Shown here piece after piece: positions 53,645-62,640 of a stretch of 64,000 nt of DNA (the stretch's first letter is position 1; the number at the start of each line of letters is the position of its first letter). Source of the stretch: Photobacterium malacitanum (lineage in GTDB: Bacteria; Pseudomonadota; Gammaproteobacteria; Enterobacterales; Vibrionaceae); assembly GCF_900185615.1 (NCBI RefSeq), contig NZ_FYAK01000002.1:1-64000 (forward strand), in the 5' to 3' direction. The position numbers and the translations under genes are program-made. The notes under the pieces were generated by a model. The model was not told the origin of the DNA, did not search any database, and saw nothing but the letters and a program-made list of their open reading frames with translations.

Positions 53645-54445
53645 TTAATACATACTTGCCACAATAACCTGAGTGGAGTGGAATAAAGCGTAAATAGGCA
53701 TTCCTAAGCGTAATGTTTCATCCATAACATCTTGATTATCTACAAAAGCACAAATACTAATATCATCGGTTAAGCTAATAGTGATCTCAGTCGATTTGCG
53801 ATCTTGCTTCATCGCGGTCAGTGTACCAAGTAATTGGTTATCAAATCGATCTCGCTTGCCGTGAATGAGGTTTTCTTCGCTACAAACCGTAATGGCTGGA
53901 CCTTTAATTAATGTTACCACATCCTTATTAGGTTTGAGATGTAAGCGGATTGTGCTGCCGTGGGTGATTGTCGCCTGAATATGATGATGCTCTGTGATTG
54001 CAATCGTAACAATATCATGTAGATCATGAGTTTCGATTGTTGTTATATGGCCAAATAGTTGATTACGCGCACTGGTTTGTAAAGAAAATCGACTCATTAT
54101 GCCTAACAGGCTATCAAGAGGGGCATTATCATCATTAAGTGCTTGTAAGCCCATGTCTTGAATTTTATCTAACAGATCATACATTTGTATTAAACGTTGC
54201 CCAAAACGTGTTAGGGTTGCACCGCCACCACCTTTGCCACCTTTTTCGCTATTAACCAATGGTTGTTGGTGACAGCTGTTCATATCTTTAATGGCGTCAA
54301 AGGCTGCTTTGTAGCTAATATCTGCTAATTTTGCGCCTTGGCTAATTGAGCCTGTAGCATCAATTGCTTTTAATAATGCAATTCGACGCGGATTAGCAAA
54401 CATTTTATTATCGATTTGGAGTGTCGCAATAGCAGTAAGATTCAT
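53645..54445 (-). CDS. modE: Molybdate-responsive regulator ModE
   Basis: The start at 54445 aligns with E. coli ModE and gives 266 aa; an ATG at 54475 would add 10. The N-terminal winged helix has the ModE hallmark SISQGAKLADISYKAAFDAI and KGGKGGGGATLTRFGQRLI. Two TOBE (Mop) molybdate-binding domains follow, near 125-190 and 195-262. As a dimer with molybdate it represses modABC and activates molybdoenzyme genes. No mod transport genes lie beside it in this window. Confidence 0.94.
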   Translation of the reverse strand: MNLTAIATLQIDNKMFANPRRIALLKAIDATGSISQGAKLADISYKAAFDAIKDMNSCHQQPLVNSEKGGKGGGGATLTRFGQRLIQMYDLLDKIQDMGLQALNDDNAPLDSLLGIMSRFSLQTSARNQLFGHITTIETHDLHDIVTIAITEHHHIQATITHGSTIRLHLKPNKDVVTLIKGPAITVCSEENLIHGKRDRFDNQLLGTLTAMKQDRKSTEITISLTDDISICAFVDNQDVMDETLRLGMPIYALFHSTQVIVASMY

Positions 54446-54575
54446 GGTCTTATTCTTATTCGGTGTTTTGCTCATGGTATCGCATTTTGCAATAGATCTT
54501 AAATCTAATCATGATGATTGTGTGTTGTGTAGATAAATAGGGCGTAGGTATACAGAAAAGTGTTAGCGTTTGTGA

Positions 54576-54622
54576 AAAACCTTACTGAATTGAATGTAGA
54601 ACATTATCATCAGTAAGGTTTT
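54576..54622 (-). terminator. Terminator of the TldD/TldE operon
   Basis: AAAACCTTACTGA and TCAGTAAGGTTTT form a perfect 13-bp stem around 21 bases, with a T-run on each strand. Confidence 0.75.
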
Positions 54623-54643
54623 ATTATCACAACGGATTATTGA

Positions 54644-55987
54644 TTATTTGCCAGCAATATTTAGACGTGTAAAACGAATCTTAGGTGCGTAGAAACTGCG
54701 ATTATAATCATTTTCTAATTGGTTGCTGATAGCATCAATTTCTTTGATCATTTGATAGAAATTGCCAGCAACAGTAATACCACGAACGGCTTGTTGACGC
54801 ACACCGTCACGACAGAGAAATCCGCTAGCGCCAAATGAGAAGTCGCCACTTACGGCATCTGCACCTGAATGGACACCTTGTAATTCGACTAATTCTAGAT
54901 ACTCACCAGCGGTGATTTCAGCTTCAGAACTTGCACCCGTACTTATAACAGTATGGCGAGAACTGACACCTAAGCCACCTTTAGCTGAGCGTGAACCGTT
55001 AGCTGTATTATCAATACCAAAATAACTCGCAGTGTGGCTATTGTGCAATAAGCTTTGTAGCTTGCCATCACCGACTAATAATGTGTCATGGGTTGCAAAA
55101 CCTTCACTATCAAACGCTTTAATAGAGAAGCCTCCATTAATGTACGCTGTGTCAGTGATGGTGAGCAGTGGGCTCGCAACAAGTGTATCAAGCGCGTCAC
55201 GCCAAGGGTTGATGCCCTTCATTGCTGCTTGTCCAGACATGCACATTCCAAACGCAGAAAATAAGCTACTTAATGCGCTAAGCGTGAAAATTACAGAATA
55301 ATGCTTACTGGCAATAGGCGCACCGTCTAATAGTGCTTGCGCCATCTCATAGCCATGATTAATACAATAGCTAGGATCTAATTGACTAAATAGACGTCCA
55401 GATGACATGCCGCCATGCATTGCTTGCTTACCGTCTTTTTCGTAAAGGGTGTAAGCATAGCAATAGGTTGAACGTTCACTATGATTACACAATGTGCCTT
55501 GAGTATTCGCTAGAATGACATGACTATCTGATTCAGCAAAGCCATTGTAAGGCGCACTGGTTGCGTGAGGTTTGTTTACTACCCCTTGTTCTAATGATAA
55601 TGCGAGTGCAATTTTTTCATCAACGGTTGCTGTTTCAGTTTGATAAACTTCAGGCTCAGTAGTGGCAAGTCGACTATCAATACAGCTTATTTTTTGGTGG
55701 GGATCTTGTTGGGAATATTGCGCATTAGTTAGTGCATTATCCACCATTAAATCCAGACTTGCGAGATCAAGTGATTCAGAATAACTGGTGGCGGTGCGTT
55801 GATCTTTAATTACGCGTACACCAATTACTTGACCTGAGGTAACTTTATATTCATCAAGTTCACCTTGGTTGGCTTTTAATGAAAAATTGTTGCTACGGTT
55901 AGCAATAACATCGGCAGCTGCATCTTGTGCCTGAACACGATCAAGTACGTAATCAATCGCTTGCTGTAGTGCGTTTTGATCTGCCAT
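54644..55987 (-). CDS. TldE/PmbA-type metalloprotease partner subunit
   Basis: The 447-aa protein belongs to the TldD/PmbA family but lacks the HExxxH zinc motif, as TldE subunits do. Family features are the N-terminal EYKVTSGQVIGVRVIKD and the C-terminal VSGDFSFGASGFLCRDG and GITVAGNFYQMIKEID. TldE helps the TldD partner cut unfolded peptides. Its start overlaps the stop of the TldD gene by one base, so the two are made together, presumably as a heterodimer. Confidence 0.9.
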   Translation of the reverse strand: MADQNALQQAIDYVLDRVQAQDAAADVIANRSNNFSLKANQGELDEYKVTSGQVIGVRVIKDQRTATSYSESLDLASLDLMVDNALTNAQYSQQDPHQKISCIDSRLATTEPEVYQTETATVDEKIALALSLEQGVVNKPHATSAPYNGFAESDSHVILANTQGTLCNHSERSTYCYAYTLYEKDGKQAMHGGMSSGRLFSQLDPSYCINHGYEMAQALLDGAPIASKHYSVIFTLSALSSLFSAFGMCMSGQAAMKGINPWRDALDTLVASPLLTITDTAYINGGFSIKAFDSEGFATHDTLLVGDGKLQSLLHNSHTASYFGIDNTANGSRSAKGGLGVSSRHTVISTGASSEAEITAGEYLELVELQGVHSGADAVSGDFSFGASGFLCRDGVRQQAVRGITVAGNFYQMIKEIDAISNQLENDYNRSFYAPKIRFTRLNIAGK

Positions 55988-57372
55988 TAGTTGCCACCTC
56001 CTACAAGAATATTATCCACTTTCAACGCAGCTTGACCTACTGTCGTTGGTACTGAACCGCTAACTGAACCACACATGCCAGCGGCAAGAGCAAAATCATT
56101 ACCGATCATACTGATTTCTTTTAATACTTTAGGGCCAGTGCTGATTAAGGTCGCAGACTTTAATGGTTTAGTGATTTTGCCATTTTCAACCAAATATGCT
56201 TCTTGAACCGCAAAGTTAAACTCACCAGTTCCAGGTTGGACTGAACCGCCACCCATTTTTTTAGCGTAAATACCGCGTTCAACACCAGCAAGCATATCGT
56301 CAAGTGTGCTAGAGCCTGGTTCAATAAAGGTATTACGCATGCGTGAGGTTGGTGCAAACTTATAAGATTCTCGGCGGCCTGATCCTGTGCGCGCAAAACC
56401 TGTTTTTAAGCCCCCCATACGGTCAACCATAAAGCTAGTTAGCTTACCGTCTTTAATTAATTGCGTACGCTGTGTCTCCATGCCTTCGTCGTCAATGTTA
56501 ATCGAGCCCCATTGATTGGTCATGGTGCCGTCATCAACAGCACTGACGACAGAGTTAGCAATCATTTCACCCATTTTATCGTGAAATACAGAGGCTTTCT
56601 TGGCGACAGAGGTCGTTTCAAGTAAGTGGCCACAGGCTTCGTGGAAGATAACGCCACCAAACCCATTGCCGATAATGACCGGCATTTCTCCTGAAGGACA
56701 GGCTTCTGCAAATAGTTTTACCATTGCTTGTTGAGCGACATCATGACCAAGCTTTTGTGGGTCAATGTGAGTATTAAACTCCCAACCTGTAAATGCACCA
56801 GGAGCTTCGTAGCCGGTAGATTGTTCGCTGCCATTTTGAGCAACGGCATTTGCTGATATACGGGTGTAATGGCGGGTGTCGCCGATATGAAGGCCATCGG
56901 AATTAAAGATTTCTATTTGCTGTTCACGTTGAGCAACACTACCGATAAATTGGGCGATTTTTTCATTCTCGACACGAGCAGCCTGATCTGCTTGGCGTAA
57001 AAAAGCAATTTTAGCTGCCATGTTAGCATCTTGGCTTAGCGGTAATTGACAGCTATGTTTATTGTCATAACGATTTAAGTTAAGCGCGCCTGCCGTTAAA
57101 ATTTGGTCACGTTTATCTTTCGCCGCGAGTAGAGACGTTACACGTTTTAATTCTTCTTCATCTGTACTATTGGTGTAACCGTAAAGCACTTTATGGCCAA
57201 AAAATAGGCGAATACCAATCCCAAAATCAATGCCTGAATTTACTTTATCTATTTCAGCTGAAATAAGTTGGACAGAACTAGATTGGTGATGTTCAACAAA
57301 TAACTCAGCGAAGTCAGCACCAAGGAATAGGGCGTGATCTATCACTGTTTTAGCAGTATTAGGGTTTAGCAT
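55987..57372 (-). CDS. TldD-type zinc metalloprotease
   Basis: The 461-aa protein has the zinc-binding H244-EACG-H249 in GVIFHEACGHLLE, and a late cysteine (AAGMCGSVSGSVP, about 436) that is the third ligand in the family. A TldD/PmbA N-terminal domain precedes it. It cuts unstructured peptides inside the channel of a TldD/TldE dimer. In enterobacteria tldD and pmbA lie apart; here a pair sits in one operon, and this pair may be additional to the canonical genes. Confidence 0.92.
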   Translation of the reverse strand: MLNPNTAKTVIDHALFLGADFAELFVEHHQSSSVQLISAEIDKVNSGIDFGIGIRLFFGHKVLYGYTNSTDEEELKRVTSLLAAKDKRDQILTAGALNLNRYDNKHSCQLPLSQDANMAAKIAFLRQADQAARVENEKIAQFIGSVAQREQQIEIFNSDGLHIGDTRHYTRISANAVAQNGSEQSTGYEAPGAFTGWEFNTHIDPQKLGHDVAQQAMVKLFAEACPSGEMPVIIGNGFGGVIFHEACGHLLETTSVAKKASVFHDKMGEMIANSVVSAVDDGTMTNQWGSINIDDEGMETQRTQLIKDGKLTSFMVDRMGGLKTGFARTGSGRRESYKFAPTSRMRNTFIEPGSSTLDDMLAGVERGIYAKKMGGGSVQPGTGEFNFAVQEAYLVENGKITKPLKSATLISTGPKVLKEISMIGNDFALAAGMCGSVSGSVPTTVGQAALKVDNILVGGGN

Positions 57373-57488
57373 CTGTGCTCCCTTCTTTTTATGAGCTCTA
57401 TTTTATAACGTAGCAGTAAAGTGATAAAAATTCTCACTATTACTGCAATCGGTATGAGCAATGGTTCGATAATAACGAGTAAATAAAA

Positions 57489-58478
57489 CTAGTTAGCGTG
57501 AGTATTTTCCACAATAGAACATAAAATATTTTCAAGTTCATCCCACGGCAGAATTTCGTTATCAATCACTTCAATACGTGATTCAAAGCCTTCTAATGAC
57601 AGTTCATTAACCGATACCACTTGATTGACAACGTTAAATGCAAAGCAACCATTTTCAGTGTTAACCACCGCTTTAACACGGTTAGCATTAAGATTAGAAA
57701 ATAAGCTAAATAATTTTGAAAATTCAAATAATTGATCAGCAGCAAAGAACCATCCACAACTGTGATATCCCTGACCGTGGTTTTCTTTTCGAATAAATTG
57801 CTGGCCTGGTGCTAATTCTAATTCAGGTAAAGGCTCTGCTTGATCGTGACTGTGATGATGGTGGCTATGCTGTGCTTGACGATCTGTGCGTTCAATATCA
57901 AGCCATTCAAGTTCAAGACGCCCATGTTCAACTTCTGCAATTAAGGCTTTTTTAGGTTCGGCTTTTTCCATTGCTGTTTGAAAGGTGTATAAATCAAAAT
58001 CATCACATTGGTCAATTTTATTAGCAACCACGACATCAGCGAGTGCAAGTTGATCTTGAAAATTGGCGTTATCGGTATAAACGCTATCTGCAAAGTGACG
58101 TGGATCGACGACAGTAATTGTTGCACGAAGATCGACATAATTACGGTAGCTTTCAGACGTTAATTTGTGGATCACTTCTTTTGGGTGGCCTAAACCTGTT
58201 GGTTCAAGCAATAAGCGATCGGGTTTTTGTGCTAGTAGCGCATTTATACCCACTGACATTGGTAGACCAGCAACGCAGCACATACAGCCACCTGGTACTT
58301 CTTTAATGATAGCGCCTTGTTGTTCTAAGATGGCGCCATCAACACCAACATTGCCGAATTCGTTAATTAAAATTGCCCATTTTTCGTGTTCTGGTTTACG
58401 TGCAAGTAAAGAAAGAATTGAGGTTGTTTTTCCTGCGCCTAAAAAGCCGGTAATGATATTAGTTGGAATACGTTTCAT
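57489..58478 (-). CDS. COG0523 (CobW/YjiA) GTPase, metal-related
   Basis: The 329-aa protein is a G3E GTPase with P-loop GFLGAGKTT (11-19), the metal-binding C65-M-C67-C68, the G motifs EPTGLGHP and NKID, and a His-rich stretch HSHHHHSHD near 206. A CobW C-terminal domain follows. Related proteins deliver zinc or other metals to target enzymes. It lies upstream of, and on the same strand as, the TldD/TldE metalloprotease genes (116-bp gap), so supplying zinc to them is a reasonable but untested idea. Confidence 0.92.
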   Translation of the reverse strand: MKRIPTNIITGFLGAGKTTSILSLLARKPEHEKWAILINEFGNVGVDGAILEQQGAIIKEVPGGCMCCVAGLPMSVGINALLAQKPDRLLLEPTGLGHPKEVIHKLTSESYRNYVDLRATITVVDPRHFADSVYTDNANFQDQLALADVVVANKIDQCDDFDLYTFQTAMEKAEPKKALIAEVEHGRLELEWLDIERTDRQAQHSHHHHSHDQAEPLPELELAPGQQFIRKENHGQGYHSCGWFFAADQLFEFSKLFSLFSNLNANRVKAVVNTENGCFAFNVVNQVVSVNELSLEGFESRIEVIDNEILPWDELENILCSIVENTHAN

Positions 58479-58646
58479 ATGTGACTAAATTCCTAAACAA
58501 TTGAGCACGAAATAATTATCTCAGTTTACGTGAGTGACATTAAAGTGACTAGCATAACTCGATTAAGCGTTAACTAAGTGCTGTTTTTGAGTGCAAAAAT
58601 AATGCAAATGTAAAAAGCCTAGGTATGTCATAACGTTTTTGGCATC

Positions 58647-58892
58647 ATGAGTTATTCAATGATAAGACGGTATACAAGAATGATTAATTGGTGTGTTGTT
58701 GGTTCTGGTATGATCAAGAAAATAGGTCATGATGCGACCAAAGATTATCTTTATATTGATTTTGGACAGCGTGGTGAGTATGAGATATATAACCACGTAT
58801 CGTTATATGCTTTTTCTCATTTTAGAGTAGCGGCATCGATTGATGAATATTATCAGCAAGTGATTAAAACAAGTTATTCAATTATACCTTAG
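58647..58892 (+). CDS. KTSC-domain small protein
   Basis: The 81 aa from the first ATG contain one KTSC-like domain (IKKIGHDATKDYLYIDFGQR, then YEIYNHVSLYAFSHF). These small soluble domains occur alone or beside nucleic-acid enzymes, and their function is unclear. Later ATGs at 58680 or 58710 are possible true starts, and no start has a clear ribosome site. Confidence 0.65.
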   Translation: MSYSMIRRYTRMINWCVVGSGMIKKIGHDATKDYLYIDFGQRGEYEIYNHVSLYAFSHFRVAASIDEYYQQVIKTSYSIIP

Positions 58893-59037
58893 TGGTAATT
58901 TAGTTATCAATTTAAACAAACAAAGCGAGAAAGTAAGTGTAAAAAGAATATGTTGCTGCAATTAAAATAGTAAACCATGCATTGCTTGATCTATGATAAG
59001 TGCCACATATAAAGTTAGTTATCAAGAAGTGGTCATC

Positions 59038-60033
59038 ATGAGTATTGCTTGTTTGACACAAGAACAGTTTCTACATAATAATCGAATCAGCAACCAACAA
59101 TGGCAAGCAAGTTCCATAACATGGCCAACCTTAAAAGCGATAGGTTTATGCCATGAGAAACGAACACAAGCCTTAAACCAGACCGCAGAATCGTATGCGC
59201 GTATTATTCAACAGTGCTCCCACGTTCATTCTGTGCGTTGGCGAGTCAAAAACCCTCAACATTTAATGGCAAAAATTGTCAGAAAAACCATACCTCAGAG
59301 TGCAACATTTAAAGCTAAATACCTTGGTATTAATCAAGATAATTATGACGAAATTGTTACTGATCTGATTGGTGTTCGAGCATTACATTTGTATAAAGAT
59401 GATGGTTTAGCTATTCATGATTATTTAATCAATCAATGGCAGTATGAAGAACCACCTGTTTATTATGTTAGAAGTGGTGATGATGAAGTTTTTGCTGAGT
59501 TACCATCAGATATTAAAGTGAAAATTCATCCCGCAGGTTATCGTTCGCTGCATTATGTTTTTGGTAGTGAATTACAACAACGTCGTATTTTTACTGAAGT
59601 GCAAGTACGTACAATTTTTGAAGAAGCATGGACAGAAATAGATCATAAAATTCGTTATCCAAATTTTTCGACTGATGCAGAAATCTGTTCTTTTTTATTA
59701 ATATTTAATCGGTTGGTTGGCTCTGCCGATGAGATGGGATCGTTTGTCAAGCAGCTTGCTATTGAAGCAGAGCAACGTCAGCAGGCATTAATCGCATCGC
59801 AAAACTTGACCGAAAATCATGCTGGTAATATGGAATCTTTATTTCAGAAATTAGCAGGAGACTCAAAAAAACAAGATGATTCTCAATTGGTTATAGAAAA
59901 ATTACGACAACAAATTATGCAGCTTCAGTCAGATAAAGAAGCATTACAGCGATCGATTCATTTCAATATGCTTGCATCAACAACAGCAATTACTCAACGA
60001 CGTTATAAAGCATCTGAATTGTTAGACAAATAG
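59038..60033 (+). CDS. RelA/SpoT-domain protein, small alarmone synthetase type
   Basis: The start at 59038 gives 331 aa; an ATG at 58993 is possible. Residues about 45-230 form a RelA/SpoT synthetase domain: DLIGVRALHLYKDDG, KVKIHPAGYRSLHYVF and EVQVRTIFEEAWTEIDHKIRY, with the catalytic Glu in EVQVRT. There is no HD hydrolase domain. A coiled coil of about 60 residues follows (SQLVIEKLRQQIMQLQSDKE). It may make (p)ppGpp or a related alarmone by an intrinsic signal. Not obviously the short RelV form. Confidence 0.88.
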   Translation: MSIACLTQEQFLHNNRISNQQWQASSITWPTLKAIGLCHEKRTQALNQTAESYARIIQQCSHVHSVRWRVKNPQHLMAKIVRKTIPQSATFKAKYLGINQDNYDEIVTDLIGVRALHLYKDDGLAIHDYLINQWQYEEPPVYYVRSGDDEVFAELPSDIKVKIHPAGYRSLHYVFGSELQQRRIFTEVQVRTIFEEAWTEIDHKIRYPNFSTDAEICSFLLIFNRLVGSADEMGSFVKQLAIEAEQRQQALIASQNLTENHAGNMESLFQKLAGDSKKQDDSQLVIEKLRQQIMQLQSDKEALQRSIHFNMLASTTAITQRRYKASELLDK

Positions 60034-60147
60034 TTAATCTATCTGTTTATCGGATGGGTTCTAGCTTGTTAAGAGCAAAAAATCATTTATAGTAATATGT
60101 GTAAAAGCTATCAATGATAAAAAATAAATGTACTGAGGAAATTTTTG

Positions 60148-60570
60148 ATGAGAACGCGGTTGGATCGTATTCGCCATGCGGTTTGTTTTGAAGTTATTGG
60201 CCTAATTTTATTGGTGGGAGTATTAAGTCAATTCGGGTTTAATGGGAGTCATATTGGCGTAGTAGGGATTGCTTTTTCAATTTTAGCAACGGGTTGGAAC
60301 TATATTTATAATATATGGTTTGATCGTATGTTGTACCGTCGCTATAAAACAGCAGAAAAAACAACTGTTATCCGCATTGTTCATAGTCTTGGATTTGAAG
60401 CTGGTCTACTTGTTGTAACTATTCCAATTTTGTCATGGGTGCTGAAAGTGACTCTTTGGGAAGCTTTTATACTTGATATTGGTATGGTGATTTTTTATCT
60501 TATTTATGCGTATGTTTATAATATTGCTTATGATCGCTTATTTCCAATACCAGCAGTACAGCAAGATTAA
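60148..60570 (+). CDS. PACE-family efflux transporter
   Basis: The ATG at 60148 lies 7 bases after GAGGAA and gives 140 aa. Two tandem bacterial transmembrane pair (BTP) domains show the family motifs R-x-x-H-A..FE (RIRHAVCFEVIG), WNYIYNIWFDR, RIVHSLGFEAG and YAYVYNIAYDRLFP. PACE proteins export chlorhexidine, acriflavine and short diamines using the proton gradient. Single gene. Confidence 0.92.
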   Translation: MRTRLDRIRHAVCFEVIGLILLVGVLSQFGFNGSHIGVVGIAFSILATGWNYIYNIWFDRMLYRRYKTAEKTTVIRIVHSLGFEAGLLVVTIPILSWVLKVTLWEAFILDIGMVIFYLIYAYVYNIAYDRLFPIPAVQQD

Positions 60571-60589
60571 AATATAATTATTTGATAGA

Positions 60590-60641
60590 AAGCCCCTAAA
60601 TACTCTTAACTAGAAAGAGTATATGTAATTAGGGGCTTTTT
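60590..60641. terminator. Bidirectional two-tier terminator
   Basis: AAGCCCCTAA and TTAGGGGCTT form the outer 10-bp stem, and ACTCTT/AAGAGT an inner hairpin. A run of T7 follows on the plus strand. Confidence 0.88.
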
Positions 60642-62153
60642 TTAATGGCGAATATAAAAGCTATAACAGTTTTTGCCTTTTTTCTTACTGTCATAAACAG
60701 CTTTATCTGCATTAATAATCAATTGCTCGATATCTCGTGTTTCATTATCTGTCAGCGCAACGCCAATAGAGGCTGAAAACGGAATCGTTAAAGTAGCGTT
60801 ACTTACAGAACCATTAAGATCTACAATTAACTGTTGTAATTTAGCAATTAAATCTAATTCTTTATTGAAGTTTTTGGTGAGAACAATAAATTCATCTCCT
60901 CCAAATCGACCAATTAAATCGGTAGGATGATTAAAAAATGAAGTTACATGCTGAGCAAACATTGCAATAACATCGTCCCCATAATGATGACCTAATGTGT
61001 CATTAATTGTTTTTAGATTATCTAAATCAATAAATAACAATGCGAAATCAGCAGGATATTTTTGAATGGTAGCATTCGCATGTTGAATGAAATATTTGCG
61101 GTTGAATAAATTAGTACGTGAGCAATATACCCCATCTTTAGTTGTGCTAATAATGTTGTTAAAGTGATGATTTATAGCAATATTGTCATTATTTGACTGT
61201 GATTGAATTGGTATAATACCTGCACTTTCTTTAATGAAGTCATCAATAGGTGATGTAATGATAGATACCTTTTTCATTAAATAAAAGCCAAGGCCAACGG
61301 ATGCTAAAATAGAAATTAAAATATTTATGATAATGAATATAAATTTATCTTTTAAATATTGATTGTAATTAAGTGTTGTTAATAAATACCATGGTGTATT
61401 TTTTAATGGGGCAAGTGTTAATCTTTCAAGTTGATAATTATTATTGATTGTGTAATAGTTAAATGTTTTTTTATCAGTAATGTTTTTTGATATTTGTTTA
61501 CTATCTAATGAAGAATAAAGCTTATCACCTTTAAGTACTTTAATATTTCTACAGTTATTATTTGAGTCTCGGCAATTATTTAAAATAGCATTTCTAATGC
61601 TAGTATTTTCTTGATAAGCAAGTGCATTCTTTATTTCAGCATATGAGACAGATGCAAAAATAGTACCGCTATCATCGGCGTTAGTGAAAGCTTTGCATAT
61701 AATATAAACATAGCTATTAGAAATAGGAGAATAGATTAGATTACTTATTGCTAGTTTGTTTTTTTGTATTGCTTGTTGGAAATAGCTACGATAACTAATA
61801 TTTTCTATACTATCGCTATATGTTGTTACTGCGTTGCCTTTAATATCACTGATACCTAATATTTCGATATTAAAAGCTTCTTGATAAGGACGTACAATTT
61901 CAATTCGTTGTGTCAATAATAATGACGTATCTTTGACTATATCATCATTTGAAATAGCGGTGAGTAGATTAGTATGCTTGCTAATAATAGTTGCAACGTT
62001 ATTTTCTGTAACAGTTTTATTCCGTGAAAGTAATTTATGAATATTGTTATATTGGTTATAAGACCAATAAGAGATATTAAATACAATTAATAAGCTTAGA
62101 CATAGTAAAGTGTAGTGGATGATTTTTTTTCTAATACTATGGCTAATGTTCAT
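60642..62153 (-). CDS. Membrane diguanylate cyclase with periplasmic sensor domain
   Basis: The 503-aa protein has a helix at about 12-30, a periplasmic Cache-like sensor of about 230 residues with two Cys in CRDSNNNCRN, and a second helix near 270-292. A GGDEF domain follows with RFGGDEFIVL and INDTLGHHYGDD, so it should make cyclic-di-GMP from GTP. The inhibitory RxxD site is altered: the matching positions read HPTD, so product feedback may be weak. Single gene. Confidence 0.92.
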   Translation of the reverse strand: MNISHSIRKKIIHYTLLCLSLLIVFNISYWSYNQYNNIHKLLSRNKTVTENNVATIISKHTNLLTAISNDDIVKDTSLLLTQRIEIVRPYQEAFNIEILGISDIKGNAVTTYSDSIENISYRSYFQQAIQKNKLAISNLIYSPISNSYVYIICKAFTNADDSGTIFASVSYAEIKNALAYQENTSIRNAILNNCRDSNNNCRNIKVLKGDKLYSSLDSKQISKNITDKKTFNYYTINNNYQLERLTLAPLKNTPWYLLTTLNYNQYLKDKFIFIIINILISILASVGLGFYLMKKVSIITSPIDDFIKESAGIIPIQSQSNNDNIAINHHFNNIISTTKDGVYCSRTNLFNRKYFIQHANATIQKYPADFALLFIDLDNLKTINDTLGHHYGDDVIAMFAQHVTSFFNHPTDLIGRFGGDEFIVLTKNFNKELDLIAKLQQLIVDLNGSVSNATLTIPFSASIGVALTDNETRDIEQLIINADKAVYDSKKKGKNCYSFYIRH

Positions 62154-62640
62154 GCTGTGGTGTCTTTTTCATTAGAAAACGTAGTGATAGCTAATTATGT
62201 GGCATTTTACTGCTTTATAATGATTGATGAATAGTCTTTATTTGTAACAATTTCTTATGTTTTTAACTGAAAGTTACTATAAAACACTACTAAAAAATAA
62301 TAATTAGCTTTTTATGTAAAAATAGTGAAATTTAGCAGTAATTTGAGTTAGAAGGTCGTCTTTAGATATCTGTTTAAATGATGAGAAGTTAAATCTACTA
62401 CAGTATTAATTGAGAATACTGCTATAATGTATACCGTTCAAAATGAGCTCTAATAAGTAGAGTAGTATTGGATAGCTACTGAATCAGAAAGTATAGATAA
62501 TACTATTTATTTAAATTAAATTTATTTATAAACTAGTTCGAATTGATCTGCGATAGTTCGCTTGCATGTGTTTGTTTTTAAAACAATCTCTAGAATATCA
62601 GTGAATTATACCATCAGATTTTTGTTATAGGTGATGTACG
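62154..62640. other. Intergenic region, no gene seen
   Basis: AT-rich divergent region between the GGDEF gene and pqiA. It must hold both promoters; nothing else is recognised. Confidence 0.4.
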
